Shown piece by piece: positions 9,733 to 18,318 of a stretch of 64,000 bases of DNA. This DNA is from UBA9926 sp023261215 (lineage in GTDB: Bacteria > Pseudomonadota > Gammaproteobacteria > Pseudomonadales > Azotimanducaceae). Under the pieces are notes generated by a model. It did not search any database and had not been told where the DNA came from. It saw nothing but the letters and a program-made list of their open reading frames with translations. Made by a program: the position numbers and the translations under genes. Within the stretch, counting starts at the first letter, position 1, and each line of letters starts with the position of its first letter. The DNA is taken from contig JAYPYV010000008.1 of the NCBI GenBank assembly GCA_038136035.1, positions 1-64,000 on the forward strand. Direction: 5' to 3'.

Positions 9733-10452
9733 TTATCCGTTAGGTGTGTGCGTCATCAGAAAGGCTTTCGCATCGAGCGCCGTCTTGACACCATCGGATT
9801 TCCAATCCTCGATCATTCTTGAGTGAGTGGCGATGGCTTCAATACGGTTAGATACCGTCGCTGGGTGGTATTGATCATCCCCCTTTAGAATCAGCAAAGG
9901 ATGCGGTAAGCCTGCGATCACGTCATAGCTCACGCTAAACACGGCCTCATGGTCATAAAGGTTTGCTCGGAACTGATCCAGGGTTGCTTGCGGAAGGTCA
10001 GGCCGCGCAGCCTGTTGTTCACCCGCCCAGCCATCAAACATGGCGTAGAAAACATCTCGATTCTGATCAAACCCGATGGTCTGCTGAATAACCGCGGCGG
10101 CAACGCGATCCGGTGCGCGCGCCATCAAATTAAACGCGAAGGCACCACCGATACAGCCCCCAACCACGTGACACTGATCAATCGACAAAGCGTCAAGCAA
10201 GCGTAAGTGATCCTCTGTGTATGTATCCCAGTTATCTAGCGCGGTGATGGGCGCGGATGACTGACCCGCATTTCTTTGATCCATTGCGATAACCCGAAAC
10301 TCCGGTGCGAGCGCGACCCGCGGATCCCAAGGCGAGTTCTGCCAGAATGCAGCTTCCGATCGCATGCCGCCCGGCGCGAACAGTAGAACCGGAAAACCTT
10401 CACCCAACACTTCGTAATGAATGTCGATACCGTTTTCACTTAACCAAGCCAT
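9733..10452 (-). CDS. alpha/beta hydrolase with cysteine in the nucleophile position
   Basis: A 239-residue alpha/beta-hydrolase-fold protein with an excellent ribosome site (GGGAGGTG) before the ATG. The oxyanion strand is LLFAPGGMRSEAAFW, the strand-4 motif is VIAMDQRNAGQS, and the nucleophile elbow reads VVGGCIGGAF, so the usual Ser of GxSxG is Cys100. A Cys nucleophile is known in dienelactone hydrolase but is unusual in proteins of this small lipase-like type. The candidate acid is the Asp in LILKGDDQYHP, and a His near the C-terminus (LMTHTPNG) may complete the triad. It sits among P450 and oxidoreductase genes, so an ester, lactone or thioester substrate is possible. Catalytic activity is uncertain. 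Confidence 0.85.
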   Translation of the reverse strand: MAWLSENGIDIHYEVLGEGFPVLLFAPGGMRSEAAFWQNSPWDPRVALAPEFRVIAMDQRNAGQSSAPITALDNWDTYTEDHLRLLDALSIDQCHVVGGCIGGAFAFNLMARAPDRVAAAVIQQTIGFDQNRDVFYAMFDGWAGEQQAARPDLPQATLDQFRANLYDHEAVFSVSYDVIAGLPHPLLILKGDDQYHPATVSNRIEAIATHSRMIEDWKSDGVKTALDAKAFLMTHTPNG

Positions 10453-10702
10453 GATTCACCTCCCTCGCGTGTTCTTGTGATTGTTCGAGCAATATTCATT
10501 CGGTGGCCTGCCCCACATCGCGCTCTAAGCCGCGGTCTGTGCGTTCGGTCACGGCTTCCTAATTGTCAATTGGCCACTCGCCGCTAATCCTGTGAATGGC
10601 GTGGATTCAGCCCTTTACAGCGACGAAGCAACCCAGTGCGTCTTGTGCACCTCTGGCTTTTAACCCCAGTCGCTTGCAGCGATGACGCCTAAGCACTTTT
10701 CT

Positions 10703-11485
10703 TCATCCGACCGCCACTTCTGTTAACACTTTTTCACCTCGATAAAGCGCGAACGCGCGAGCATCGTTTGACTGACCAATATGCAGGTCATCATCCCAGA
10801 AAATCGGACGACGAAAAAAAATTGTCCAATCTAACGGCTGGCCTGGTTGCCAAAATGCTTGCGTCAGGTAGTGGACACCCTGCCCGCCCCCGATAATCGG
10901 CGCTCTGAAACCAGCTGCGATCGCGGCGTCTTCTTCGTAGTGGATCGCATTGCCTTCCCGGGAATAGTTCAACGTCTGCTCGGGTTTAAGCTGCACCTGT
11001 TGCACCGATGTGAGCGATTCAGTGGAAGACACGATGGGTGGCGGACGATCACCGGCGCCTGGACCGACGAGCTTGGAGTTCGACTGCCGCTTGATAGGTT
11101 TCAGGGATTCTCGAGGCACCGAGACGAGCAACTCACCATCCAGCGATTCAAAGTAGACCTGAGTGGCGACTCTAAGCCCCCGTGGCACCTCGGTCACCGA
11201 TTCAATATGGCCTCTGACTTGCATCGGCTCATCAATCCTTGGTGCACGGTGCACCACCAAGCGGGTCAGCATATTCACGTTACCCTCAGCGCTGATCCCA
11301 CTCTCGATTCCCGCATGAATACCGAGCCCAATAAAAAACGCGGGATCGACCCAGCCGTTAAAGCGGCTGGCATCGATGGCCAATGCATCAAGCTTCGACC
11401 GCTGATCGTCCGACGCGACGATCACGCGCTGCGTTTTAAGCTGAAATCCTGGGCTAGGATCCACCCACGCTTTGCCTTCGGTCAT
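10703..11485 (-). CDS. MaoC-like double hotdog-fold protein
   Basis: A 260-residue protein with two hotdog-type halves. The C-terminal half contains YSREGNAIHYEEDAAIAAGF and IIGGGQGVHYLTQAFW, the layout of MaoC-like enoyl-CoA hydratases in which a substrate-binding helix follows the D/N-x-x-H-x-D region; here the pattern is N-x-I-H-Y-E. The N-terminal half (DPAFFIGLGIHAGIESGI through VNMLTRLVVHRAP) resembles the N-terminal MaoC dehydratase half. Such proteins hydrate 2-enoyl-CoA. The ribosome site AAGGAG precedes the ATG. It follows the nitroreductase/GST pair on the same strand with a 270-base gap. The hydratase role is inferred; replacement of the usual catalytic Asp by Glu should be checked. 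Confidence 0.72.
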   Translation of the reverse strand: MTEGKAWVDPSPGFQLKTQRVIVASDDQRSKLDALAIDASRFNGWVDPAFFIGLGIHAGIESGISAEGNVNMLTRLVVHRAPRIDEPMQVRGHIESVTEVPRGLRVATQVYFESLDGELLVSVPRESLKPIKRQSNSKLVGPGAGDRPPPIVSSTESLTSVQQVQLKPEQTLNYSREGNAIHYEEDAAIAAGFRAPIIGGGQGVHYLTQAFWQPGQPLDWTIFFRRPIFWDDDLHIGQSNDARAFALYRGEKVLTEVAVG

Positions 11486-11756
11486 GCCTTACTCCTTGAT
11501 TTTCATCACGCCTTCTTCTCATTCTCCATTCGCGGGTCGACTTCTGCCCTTGAGGCGGAAGGCCTTGCAAGCCCGCGCTCTCATCCCGCCCATTTCGAGC
11601 TCAACTGCGCCAAGTGCGTCAACTGAGAGAGCAGAGCATCTATTCCGGAGAAAGCTCGTTAATTGAATCGTGCACCCAGCGCCAATCGAGCAGGTCACTC
11701 TCGAGTGACTCCCATTTCGCCGATGCGCAATGAAACGGCGCCAGACCCACGCGAGT

Positions 11757-12383
11757 TCAAAAGTAATCTACCCCCCACGCGTTGCCATAGGTCACGTTAG
11801 CTGCAGGTAAGCGGTCAGCAGGCTTTAGCTTCGCGTTTAAAACATAAGCTGCGGGGAACATCACCGTTTGCGTGACGCCATCCGGGAGCGCCAAAACGGC
11901 TGCGACCTCAGCAGCACGGGCATTCAACAGTGACGTCCACGTCGTGCCAATACCTCGGCCTCGAAGGGCCAGCATCAAAGACCATGCGGCGGGTAATATG
12001 GACCCATAAAACCCAATCTGGCCTCCTTGGTCGGAGGGCGGCTCGCCAATGGCACACACAAAGATGAGAGCCGGCATGTCAGGCAGGTGCGATATCAGTG
12101 CTCGGTGAGTTGCCTTCATGGGCATACCGCGAGCCTGAAGCAACTCCTCTAGGACCGTTTGATAGATGCTGGCGATCGCCGCTTTTCGCTTCGCCTCTGT
12201 GACTACCAAAAAACGCCAATTCTCGCCCATGAGACCGGTGGGCGCTTGCACCGCCACATCAATCGCGGCTCGCAAGTCCTCAGGATCGATCTCGCGACCA
12301 AGATCTAAATGCTTCCGGACTGACCTGGCAGTCCGGAGTAATTGCTCATAGTCACTAAAACGAGGGTCAGCAGCGTCAGTCAT
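11757..12383 (-). CDS. nitroreductase family protein
   Basis: A second nitroreductase-fold flavoprotein, 208 residues, distinct from the one at 3734-4363. RTARSVRKHLDLGREIDPED at about 17-36 and QAPTGLMGENWRFLVV are the FMN-binding segments, and RGRGIGTTWTSLLN is the typical second-half motif. It starts 17 bases after the end of the glutathione transferase gene, so the two are probably one transcript. The upstream ribosome site is weak (AAGACG). Pairing of a nitroreductase with a glutathione transferase suggests handling of electrophilic or nitro compounds; this is inference. Confidence 0.86.
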   Translation of the reverse strand: MTDAADPRFSDYEQLLRTARSVRKHLDLGREIDPEDLRAAIDVAVQAPTGLMGENWRFLVVTEAKRKAAIASIYQTVLEELLQARGMPMKATHRALISHLPDMPALIFVCAIGEPPSDQGGQIGFYGSILPAAWSLMLALRGRGIGTTWTSLLNARAAEVAAVLALPDGVTQTVMFPAAYVLNAKLKPADRLPAANVTYGNAWGVDYF

Positions 12384-12399
12384 GCGTCTTAAGTCGCCG

Positions 12400-13155
12400 C
12401 TAAAACGACAGCGGCAAGATTAGATGATCTCGAAACATCCGGTCTCGATGCGCCAGCACAATCGGGTCGAAGGCGCTCAGTCGCGTGGCAGGCAATTGAT
12501 AGGTCTGACGCAATCGATCCGGCATCGGATTAATCTCATCCGGCATGGGCGCTAAGAGATTGGAAAAATAGGCCCAATAAATATCAGCGGCCGTGAATTG
12601 GTCCCCGACGAGAAAACCGCTGGTTGAATCCTTTAAATCCTGCGCTAGAGCGGCAAGAAAGGCGTCAGCCTTACTCAGCGCCGAAGCCATAATTTCTGCG
12701 TGGTAGCCATAATCTTTAAACATCGGGTTGGCGGCTTGCGCAGCTTCATCCATCTGACTGGCCCAGGTATCGAACATCACCATTCGGCATTGCCACGCGA
12801 AACCTTGCTCTCCGGCGATTTCATTGATGAGCCCGACCATCCTGATGCGATGCTCTCGATCGGCTGGGATCAGGCTGGGCCCCTCACCCAATCGCTCGGC
12901 AAGCTCCAAGATTTCCATCGCTCGAACCCTGGGTGCTTCATCATTGAAGACTGCAACCGGTGCATTTCGGTGCCCGGTCCATTCGACCAACGCTTCGTTC
13001 GCCTGTCCGCCAACTTGGCGCACTGGATGGAATGGCACGCGATGATGATTGAAGAGTGCTTTGGCGGCCTCGCTCCAAGGGCCTGGAACGCCAGCCGTGA
13101 GTGCAAGACGAAGTCCTGGAAGCGGTTTTGCTTCCTCTACAGAAAGATAGTCCAT
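12400..13155 (-). CDS. glutathione S-transferase-like protein
   Basis: A 251-residue protein with the two-domain layout of glutathione transferases. The ATG at 13155 is preferred over an adjacent TTG. The thioredoxin-like N-terminal half spans about 15-85, with NAPVAVFNDEAPRVRAMEIL matching the cis-Pro plus Glu-Ser glutathione site in altered form (E-x-P-R instead of E-S). The all-helical C-terminal domain has the N-capping segment FLVGDQFTAADIYWAYF, the best-conserved signature of the family. No catalytic Ser, Tyr or Cys is obvious at the usual N-terminal position, where GVPGPWSEAAKAL is found. First gene of a likely two-gene operon with the nitroreductase. Confidence 0.75.
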   Translation of the reverse strand: MDYLSVEEAKPLPGLRLALTAGVPGPWSEAAKALFNHHRVPFHPVRQVGGQANEALVEWTGHRNAPVAVFNDEAPRVRAMEILELAERLGEGPSLIPADREHRIRMVGLINEIAGEQGFAWQCRMVMFDTWASQMDEAAQAANPMFKDYGYHAEIMASALSKADAFLAALAQDLKDSTSGFLVGDQFTAADIYWAYFSNLLAPMPDEINPMPDRLRQTYQLPATRLSAFDPIVLAHRDRMFRDHLILPLSF

Positions 13156-13506
13156 CAAGACAGGTCTCTTAGAATCTAAGCTTCACTATGCAAAAGGTCA
13201 CCATCGGTGTCTACCCGAATCCACCCAGTGACCCAGGGGTTCTCGAGGCTGGGCAAATCCAGGGCCGCGGCTCGTTCACTCGCGGGTCACGGCTTCACGT
13301 TCGGATTCTGCCGCCAACGCATCAAATTCAACGACTTAAGAACCCAGGCGTGTTTCCGTTTGCTGCGGCTAAGCACAATGCCACCGAGACTGACTTCAGA
13401 CGACGCTGATGCGTTAACGCCTCCTGTATCAGTCACGATTTCTGTTTTTATTCCCTTCTTGATTGGGCAGTTATTTTTTCTCAGCGTTATCAGTTGCTGC
13501 CCATGC
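13156..13506. other. intergenic region without a supported gene
   Basis: About 350 bases between motB (ending at 13507) and the glutathione transferase start, both on the minus strand. It should hold the transferase promoter and the motAB transcript end. A GGGCAG/CTGCCC pair with a long loop lies near 13465-13500, but no U-tract follows, so no terminator is claimed. Confidence 0.4.
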
Positions 13507-14481
13507 TTAATCTAACGGCGGCTCACCTTCGGCAGGTGCCAGAGCCGTCTCTGCCTCGACCGCATCGAGGGTTGAGGTTTGATCCTCCTCTGCGTTCGCA
13601 CTTTCAACCGCTGGTTCCGATCCAGACCCGGTCCCGGATTCGCCGTCATTCGGTGTCGGCGTCTCTGGCCGCTCGCTCAGACCAATTGCGCGCTCAGTGG
13701 CTTTGTTAAGCACCACGATACTGATCCTGCGGTTGGCTGGATTCTCAGGATTCTCCGCGTCGTAGGGCGCTGAATCGGCAAGACCGACGATGCGACCAAA
13801 CTGGGCATCCCGCGGCATGGTACTCGCCAGCGCCCTTCTCGCTGCGTTGGCCCGATCGCTGGAGAGTTCCCAATTGCTGTAGCCGACGCGCCCTGCGCTG
13901 AACATTTTCGAATCCGTGTGCCCGGCGACACTGACGCGGTTTGGGACCACGGCGATCGTCGAGCCGAGCGCCTTCAGCATCTCCACTGCATAGGGTTTCA
14001 AGTTCGCACGCCCCAAATCAAACATTGGGCGCTCCTCATCGTCGATGAGTTGGATACGCAATCCCTCGAAGGTGATATCGAGCATCAACTGCTCTCTAGA
14101 ATCTTTAAAGGCTTCGCTGGTTTCAATTTGCTCCTTCAGCATCAAAAGCAGTTCGTCGAGCGGAATGTCGACTTTCTCGGTCGAGGGCTCGGTATTGCTT
14201 GGGTCGGGATCCAATTCGGATTCGGGGCGGGTTTCCCCCGTGAAGTTAATGACTGAGCGATTGGCCCCGGTGGAATCAACCATTGCGCTTGGACTCGAGA
14301 AAAATCGACTGAGACCCTCTTTTTGATGCTCGCTCAGATTTCCGATCAGCCAGAGCATCAGGAAAAACGCCATCATCGCCGTGACGAAATCAGCGTAGGC
14401 CACCTTCCAGGCACCCCCATGGTGACCATGGGCGGCCTTCTTTATCTTTTTAACGATGATTGTGGGGGTTTCGGGCGCCAT
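13507..14481 (-). CDS. motB: flagellar motor stator protein MotB
   Basis: Stator B-subunit of the flagellar motor, 324 residues, inner membrane with a periplasmic peptidoglycan-binding domain. A basic cytoplasmic start is followed by WKVAYADFVTAMMAFFLMLW, where Asp31 is the proton-carrying residue. A plug-like amphipathic segment follows (HQKEGLSRFFSSP). The OmpA-like domain has VSVAGHTDSK at about 197-206, ELSSDRANAARRAL and NRRISIVVL. The last 60 residues are acidic, Ser/Thr/Pro-rich and probably disordered. The gene starts six bases after motA ends, so the pair is one operon. The surrounding window contains no other flagellar gene, which is normal for motAB. Confidence 0.97.
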   Translation of the reverse strand: MAPETPTIIVKKIKKAAHGHHGGAWKVAYADFVTAMMAFFLMLWLIGNLSEHQKEGLSRFFSSPSAMVDSTGANRSVINFTGETRPESELDPDPSNTEPSTEKVDIPLDELLLMLKEQIETSEAFKDSREQLMLDITFEGLRIQLIDDEERPMFDLGRANLKPYAVEMLKALGSTIAVVPNRVSVAGHTDSKMFSAGRVGYSNWELSSDRANAARRALASTMPRDAQFGRIVGLADSAPYDAENPENPANRRISIVVLNKATERAIGLSERPETPTPNDGESGTGSGSEPAVESANAEEDQTSTLDAVEAETALAPAEGEPPLD

Positions 14482-14487
14482 GGGAGG

Positions 14488-15363
14488 CTAGCCTGCTTGC
14501 TTGGCTGCAGCTTTGCGCTCTCGGAGCGATTCCTCTAACTGACTGAAGCTTGGACGGACAACCGAAGGCAATGTTTTTCGACCATATTCCAGCGCAAGAT
14601 CCGGTCCGTAGCCCTGCAGCGTGGCGATAAAACAGGTCTTTATACAAACGAAGTACGCCGCTTCTTCGTCCGCGATGTGCTTCAAACCCTGGCCCAGTGG
14701 CCCGACAAAGCCGTAGGCGAGCAACACGCCAAGAAACGTGCCCACCAGCGCCGCTGCGACTTTGACGCCCAACACCTCTGGCGGTTCTGAGATGTAGCCC
14801 ATGGTGATCACCACCCCCATGACAGCCGCAACGATTCCGAAGGCGGGCAGGCCATCCGACATGGTGGTCACCGCCTCGGAGGGCAGCATGGATTCATGGT
14901 GATGCGTGTCGAGCTCGATATCCATCAGGTTTTCGATCTCATGGGGGTTCATATTTCCCAGGACCATAATTCTCAAATAATCCGAGATAAAGTCCATAAC
15001 ATGATGATCTTTCAGTATTTTTGGGAAGGATTGAAAAATCGCACTCTGCTCTGGATTCTCGACATCATCCTCAATCGCCAACATACCGGAACGCCGAATC
15101 TTATCGAAAACAAGATAGAGCATCCCCAACAGTTCGAGGTAGTCATCCGACTTAAACCGCGTGCCTTTCATCATCAGGGGGATGTATCGCCCAACAGCTT
15201 TGATGTTGTGCACAGGGTTAGCCACGATAAAGGCCCCCGCCGCTGCGCCGCCGATGATGATGAACTCAGACGGCTGCCATAGCGCCGCAAGATAGCCACC
15301 GTGCATCATATAGCCGCCCAAGACGCAGCCAATCACGACAATGTATCCGAGGACGAACTTCAC
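14488..15363 (-). CDS. motA: flagellar motor stator protein MotA
   Basis: Stator A-subunit, four transmembrane helices with a large cytoplasmic loop that touches FliG. The GTG at 15363 gives a start VKFVLGYIVVIGCVLGGYMM that matches the usual MotA N-terminus; an in-frame GTG at 15411 would add 16 residues and neither has a clear ribosome site, so the start is uncertain. Visible marks are PSEFIIIGGAAAGAF, the cytoplasmic loop with DYLELLGMLYLVFDKIRRSG, GLPAFGIVAAVMGVVITMG (third helix, with the Pro that lines the proton path) and ALVGTFLGVLLAYGFVGPLG (fourth helix). The length of about 291 residues is normal. Forms an operon with motB. Confidence 0.96.
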   Translation of the reverse strand: MKFVLGYIVVIGCVLGGYMMHGGYLAALWQPSEFIIIGGAAAGAFIVANPVHNIKAVGRYIPLMMKGTRFKSDDYLELLGMLYLVFDKIRRSGMLAIEDDVENPEQSAIFQSFPKILKDHHVMDFISDYLRIMVLGNMNPHEIENLMDIELDTHHHESMLPSEAVTTMSDGLPAFGIVAAVMGVVITMGYISEPPEVLGVKVAAALVGTFLGVLLAYGFVGPLGQGLKHIADEEAAYFVCIKTCFIATLQGYGPDLALEYGRKTLPSVVRPSFSQLEESLRERKAAAKQAG

Positions 15364-15620
15364 TGAGTCATCACGCTTAGAAAAAATAGGGTGGCGCAAA
15401 GCGACCGACACGCCTGGCCGATTTTGAAATTTACAAACAAGGTTCTATCCCTGAACACCTTCACTTTACGTCCGAGAGACTACTGGATTCGACTGCCCTT
15501 TGCCATGCTTCACCATGACAAATCACGTCTCAGCGCCAATGATTCGTTCGATTCCACCATACCTCGCATCGAGCAGGGAACGCTGTGCCCCATGCTGCAG
15601 TCAGCGCCGAGAGACTGAAG

Positions 15621-16253
15621 CTAATCAGGTGCCCCGGAAGATGCCTCAGCCGGCGCCAACGATTGATCGACTGACATCGCTTGTTCTCCTACCGCCGCTG
15701 CGATCTCATTCGGGACGGCCAGCGATAACACGTAGTGGCGAACACGCCACTCACCGTTCACGCGCGCAACGACCCCACTGCCTCGACACGGCCCCAACCA
15801 ATCATTCCAAAGCAACTCATCGAACCAGCGAATCTCTCCCTCTCCTGCGAGATGGCGCTCGAGCACTCGATAAGTCCAGCCTTTTCCTTCGTCAAAATGC
15901 GGCTTGGCATACGCCTTGAATGCCTCGAGGTCCCATCGCTCTTCCGCATCCGTCCCGATGAATACCCCTTCAGGATGATACAAACCAAAGTAGCCCTCAA
16001 AGTCTGCTTGACTGGCCCGCTCGTGAAATTGATCAAGCATTTGATGGATTGCCGATTGATCGGCGGATGAATTCGATAAAACGCCCCAAGTGAGCAGAAA
16101 CGTTGCCAACTGGAACACCCTGCTCAGCGCTCGACCGAGCGGTATGGAACATCCAACACTTTCAGTGCTGGCTGACTTCGACCGCTGAAAGGGCTCCCTG
16201 CCCAGCGATAACCTCTCGACACGATCGTTCACTCGATGGTTGCTTTTCATCAT
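15621..16253 (-). CDS. NTF2-like (SnoaL/DUF4440-type) protein, probably exported
   Basis: A protein of about 211 residues. The ATG at 16253 is chosen because AAGG lies 7 bases upstream; the open frame extends 50 codons further without support. After a Ser/Arg-rich start comes a hydrophobic segment FQLATFLLTWGVLSNSSA that looks like a signal peptide core, although the leader before it is unusually long. The rest has the NTF2-like alpha+beta pattern: IHQMLDQFHERASQADFEGY, FGLYHPEGVFIGTDAEERW, AYAKPHFDEG, and the strand WRVRHYVLSLAVP. Such domains are found in isomerases and in many small exported proteins of unknown role. It lies upstream of motA on the same strand with a gap of about 260 bases. 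Function is unknown. Confidence 0.68.
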   Translation of the reverse strand: MMKSNHRVNDRVERLSLGREPFQRSKSASTESVGCSIPLGRALSRVFQLATFLLTWGVLSNSSADQSAIHQMLDQFHERASQADFEGYFGLYHPEGVFIGTDAEERWDLEAFKAYAKPHFDEGKGWTYRVLERHLAGEGEIRWFDELLWNDWLGPCRGSGVVARVNGEWRVRHYVLSLAVPNEIAAAVGEQAMSVDQSLAPAEASSGAPD

Positions 16254-16718
16254 TGACTGACCTTTGGCTTGGACTCTTCGCTCGAACGCCTTGTTAAGAC
16301 GCTTTGTTGTGACGCTTTCTTGTGACGCATTGTTATCACTGGTTTGCTTTAACTCATTCCTGCCCGCTTTGCGAGCCTCTTTACTAGGCCATTCTGTTCT
16401 CATAGAGGTCGATCATCGATCAATGCTCAGCCTCTCGAAATTCGACCCACATAAGAGACCAAGGTGCGGGTCGTCAACCGCCATTCGTTCTCGCCCCATC
16501 GAAACGGAAGGAAATGACAGAATCCTCAATATCGACCATACAACCACAAACCGCCCATCTGAGCATCATCGTTCAATCGTCGATGTGAATTCAAAGGAGT
16601 TGCCCATTGAGAATAGTCCTCGGCACCCAGCAAGCGCAGCCGAGGACGCGTCGACTGACACTAGGTTGTGGCCACGACTTTTCGTTAACATGTTGGACCC
16701 AATTCGAGGAAACCATCC
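16254..16718. other. divergent intergenic region
   Basis: About 465 bases between the minus-strand NTF2-like gene and the plus-strand deazaflavin-type gene. An upstream extension of the NTF2-like frame covers part of it, without a ribosome site. No RNA gene, palindrome or terminator was recognised. Confidence 0.4.
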
Positions 16719-17156
16719 ATGAGTGATTACATCCCACCAACCATTGACTGGGTTAGAAAACATGTTGAACGCTATGAAGCGAGTGGTGGCAAGGAATACA
16801 CCACCCTCATGGACTCAGGCCTGCCCTGCATCATCGTCACCCATAAAGGCCAGCGCACGGGCGGTATTCGGAAAATTCCCTTGATGCGCGTCAAAGTGGA
16901 TGACGCCTATGTTTTGATTGGCTCCATGGGCGGACAACCGAAGAATCCAGCCTGGGTTTACAACCTGCGCGCCGATGGCGCTGTTGAAATTCGCGATGCC
17001 GAGGCAACGGGCGCGTATTCGGTCAGAGAGATCATGGACGAGGATGAAAGGCGCGCATTGTGGGATGCTGCCGTCGAAGCCTACCCACCGTATACCGAGT
17101 ACCAAGCGAAGACCACACGCAAAATCCCGGTGTTTTTGGCCGAGCCAGCCGCCTAA
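16719..17156 (+). CDS. deazaflavin (F420)-type nitroreductase/quinone reductase family protein
   Basis: A 145-residue protein of the split beta-barrel family whose mycobacterial member Ddn reduces quinones and nitroimidazoles with coenzyme F420. The ATG follows TCGAGGAAACC. The family signature is seen in CIIVTHKGQRTGGIRKIPLM at about 37-56, then YVLIGSMGGQPKNPAWVYNL at about 64-83, where the phosphate-binding residues lie. The C-terminal part (ERRALWDAAVEAYPPYTEYQ) is also typical. Members are abundant in actinobacteria; several proteobacterial lineages carry them too. Whether this one uses F420, FMN or haem cannot be seen here, and no F420 synthesis gene is in the window. It converges with the enoyl-CoA hydratase gene about 40 bases away. 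Confidence 0.87.
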   Translation: MSDYIPPTIDWVRKHVERYEASGGKEYTTLMDSGLPCIIVTHKGQRTGGIRKIPLMRVKVDDAYVLIGSMGGQPKNPAWVYNLRADGAVEIRDAEATGAYSVREIMDEDERRALWDAAVEAYPPYTEYQAKTTRKIPVFLAEPAA

Positions 17157-17196
17157 CGACGAATACCTCGACCAAGGACCGGCTTCGTTGAGGCAC

Positions 17197-17973
17197 CTAG
17201 CTCGCCTGGTCTCGCCCTCTCGATTGCACTAACTGACGGCGGGACTCCAGGACCTCAGCCTCGATCCCCCGGTTTTGGGCGCGACTGAGGCGAGCCTCCT
17301 CAGCGAGTCCCGCCTCGAGCCCTTGATGGACACCCTTATCAATCAGGTGCCTGACTGCCGCCAAGGTTTCGGGATTCGCCGAACAAATGTCTCGGGCCAT
17401 GGCCTGGCAATGGGGGATCAGGGCGTCCGGCTCGAGCACGTCGTTGACAAGCCCCCAACGGCAAGCCGTTTCAGCATCGAGATAATTACCCGTGAAGCTC
17501 AATTGGCGTGCCCTGGAAGCCCCAATCGCCTGGGCTAAACGCTGCGACAATCCCCAACCTGGCACCACGCCCATACGCACGTGCGTGTCGGCAAACTTTG
17601 CATTCGTCGAGGCCACCAAAATGTCGCACATCAAGGCAATCTCAAAACCGCCGGTTATCGCAAAGCCGTTGATCGCACCAATGACGGGTTTCCCCACACC
17701 CCTGATCGCCGCCTGAAGATCAAGGTCCGGCGCCTGAGATTGCGCGGTGCCCATCCCTTGTTGACCCAACTCTTTTAAATCCAGTCCCGCCGTAAACGCA
17801 CGCCCTGCCCCCGTCAAAATGATGACCTGGGTAGCCTCATCGTCTTTGAGTTCGATGAAGGTTTCTGCGATCGCCTGCCGCATCGAAACCGATAGCGCGT
17901 TCAGTGCCTCCGGTCGGTTCATGGTGACGAGCGTCACACCGTCAGCCGTCTCTCTTAAAACAATATCCGTCAT
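17197..17973 (-). CDS. enoyl-CoA hydratase/isomerase (crotonase) family protein
   Basis: A 258-residue crotonase-fold enzyme, expected to hydrate or isomerise an unsaturated acyl-CoA. GGAGA precedes the ATG. The first oxyanion-hole segment is GAGRAFTAGLDLKELG at about 55-70, the second is NGFAITGGFEIALMCD at about 101-116, which keeps the first catalytic Glu. The second catalytic Glu position lies in ADTHVRMGVVPGWGLSQRL and appears to be His, as in a common subgroup of these proteins, so simple hydratase activity is not guaranteed. The C-terminal helices are complete. Genome context (alcohol dehydrogenases, acyl-CoA dehydrogenases) fits fatty-acid or alkane-derived acid breakdown. Confidence 0.9.
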   Translation of the reverse strand: MTDIVLRETADGVTLVTMNRPEALNALSVSMRQAIAETFIELKDDEATQVIILTGAGRAFTAGLDLKELGQQGMGTAQSQAPDLDLQAAIRGVGKPVIGAINGFAITGGFEIALMCDILVASTNAKFADTHVRMGVVPGWGLSQRLAQAIGASRARQLSFTGNYLDAETACRWGLVNDVLEPDALIPHCQAMARDICSANPETLAAVRHLIDKGVHQGLEAGLAEEARLSRAQNRGIEAEVLESRRQLVQSRGRDQAS

Positions 17974-18318
17974 CGGTCATTCTCCAATCGATTTAACCTT
18001 TCTCATTCCATCAGGGTCTGATCTCGTCACCATAAAGTGATTCAACATGTAAGCAAACTGAAACCCAGTGGCTCAGCGCAATCACCACCGATCTGCTTGG
18101 TCGGCTTGGGCATCTGAGTCTTGCTAGAAACCAACTGAGTAGAGAAAAATTGGGTGCAGATCAGAGGGCAAGGACCCTCTTCCGACAGCCGCTTGAGCCG
18201 AACCCGAGCCTCTACGTTGCGGAGGGCTGGCGCTAACGATCAAATGGGGCGCCGTCAAACGCTCGATTAGCCGAAGCGACCGGTGACCCGCCGCCACCGA
18301 CGGGTTCAGCCATACCTG

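Noticed and set aside
14045..14326. Plus-strand frames overlapping motB
   Set aside because: Antisense shadows of a clearly coding gene with no ribosome sites.
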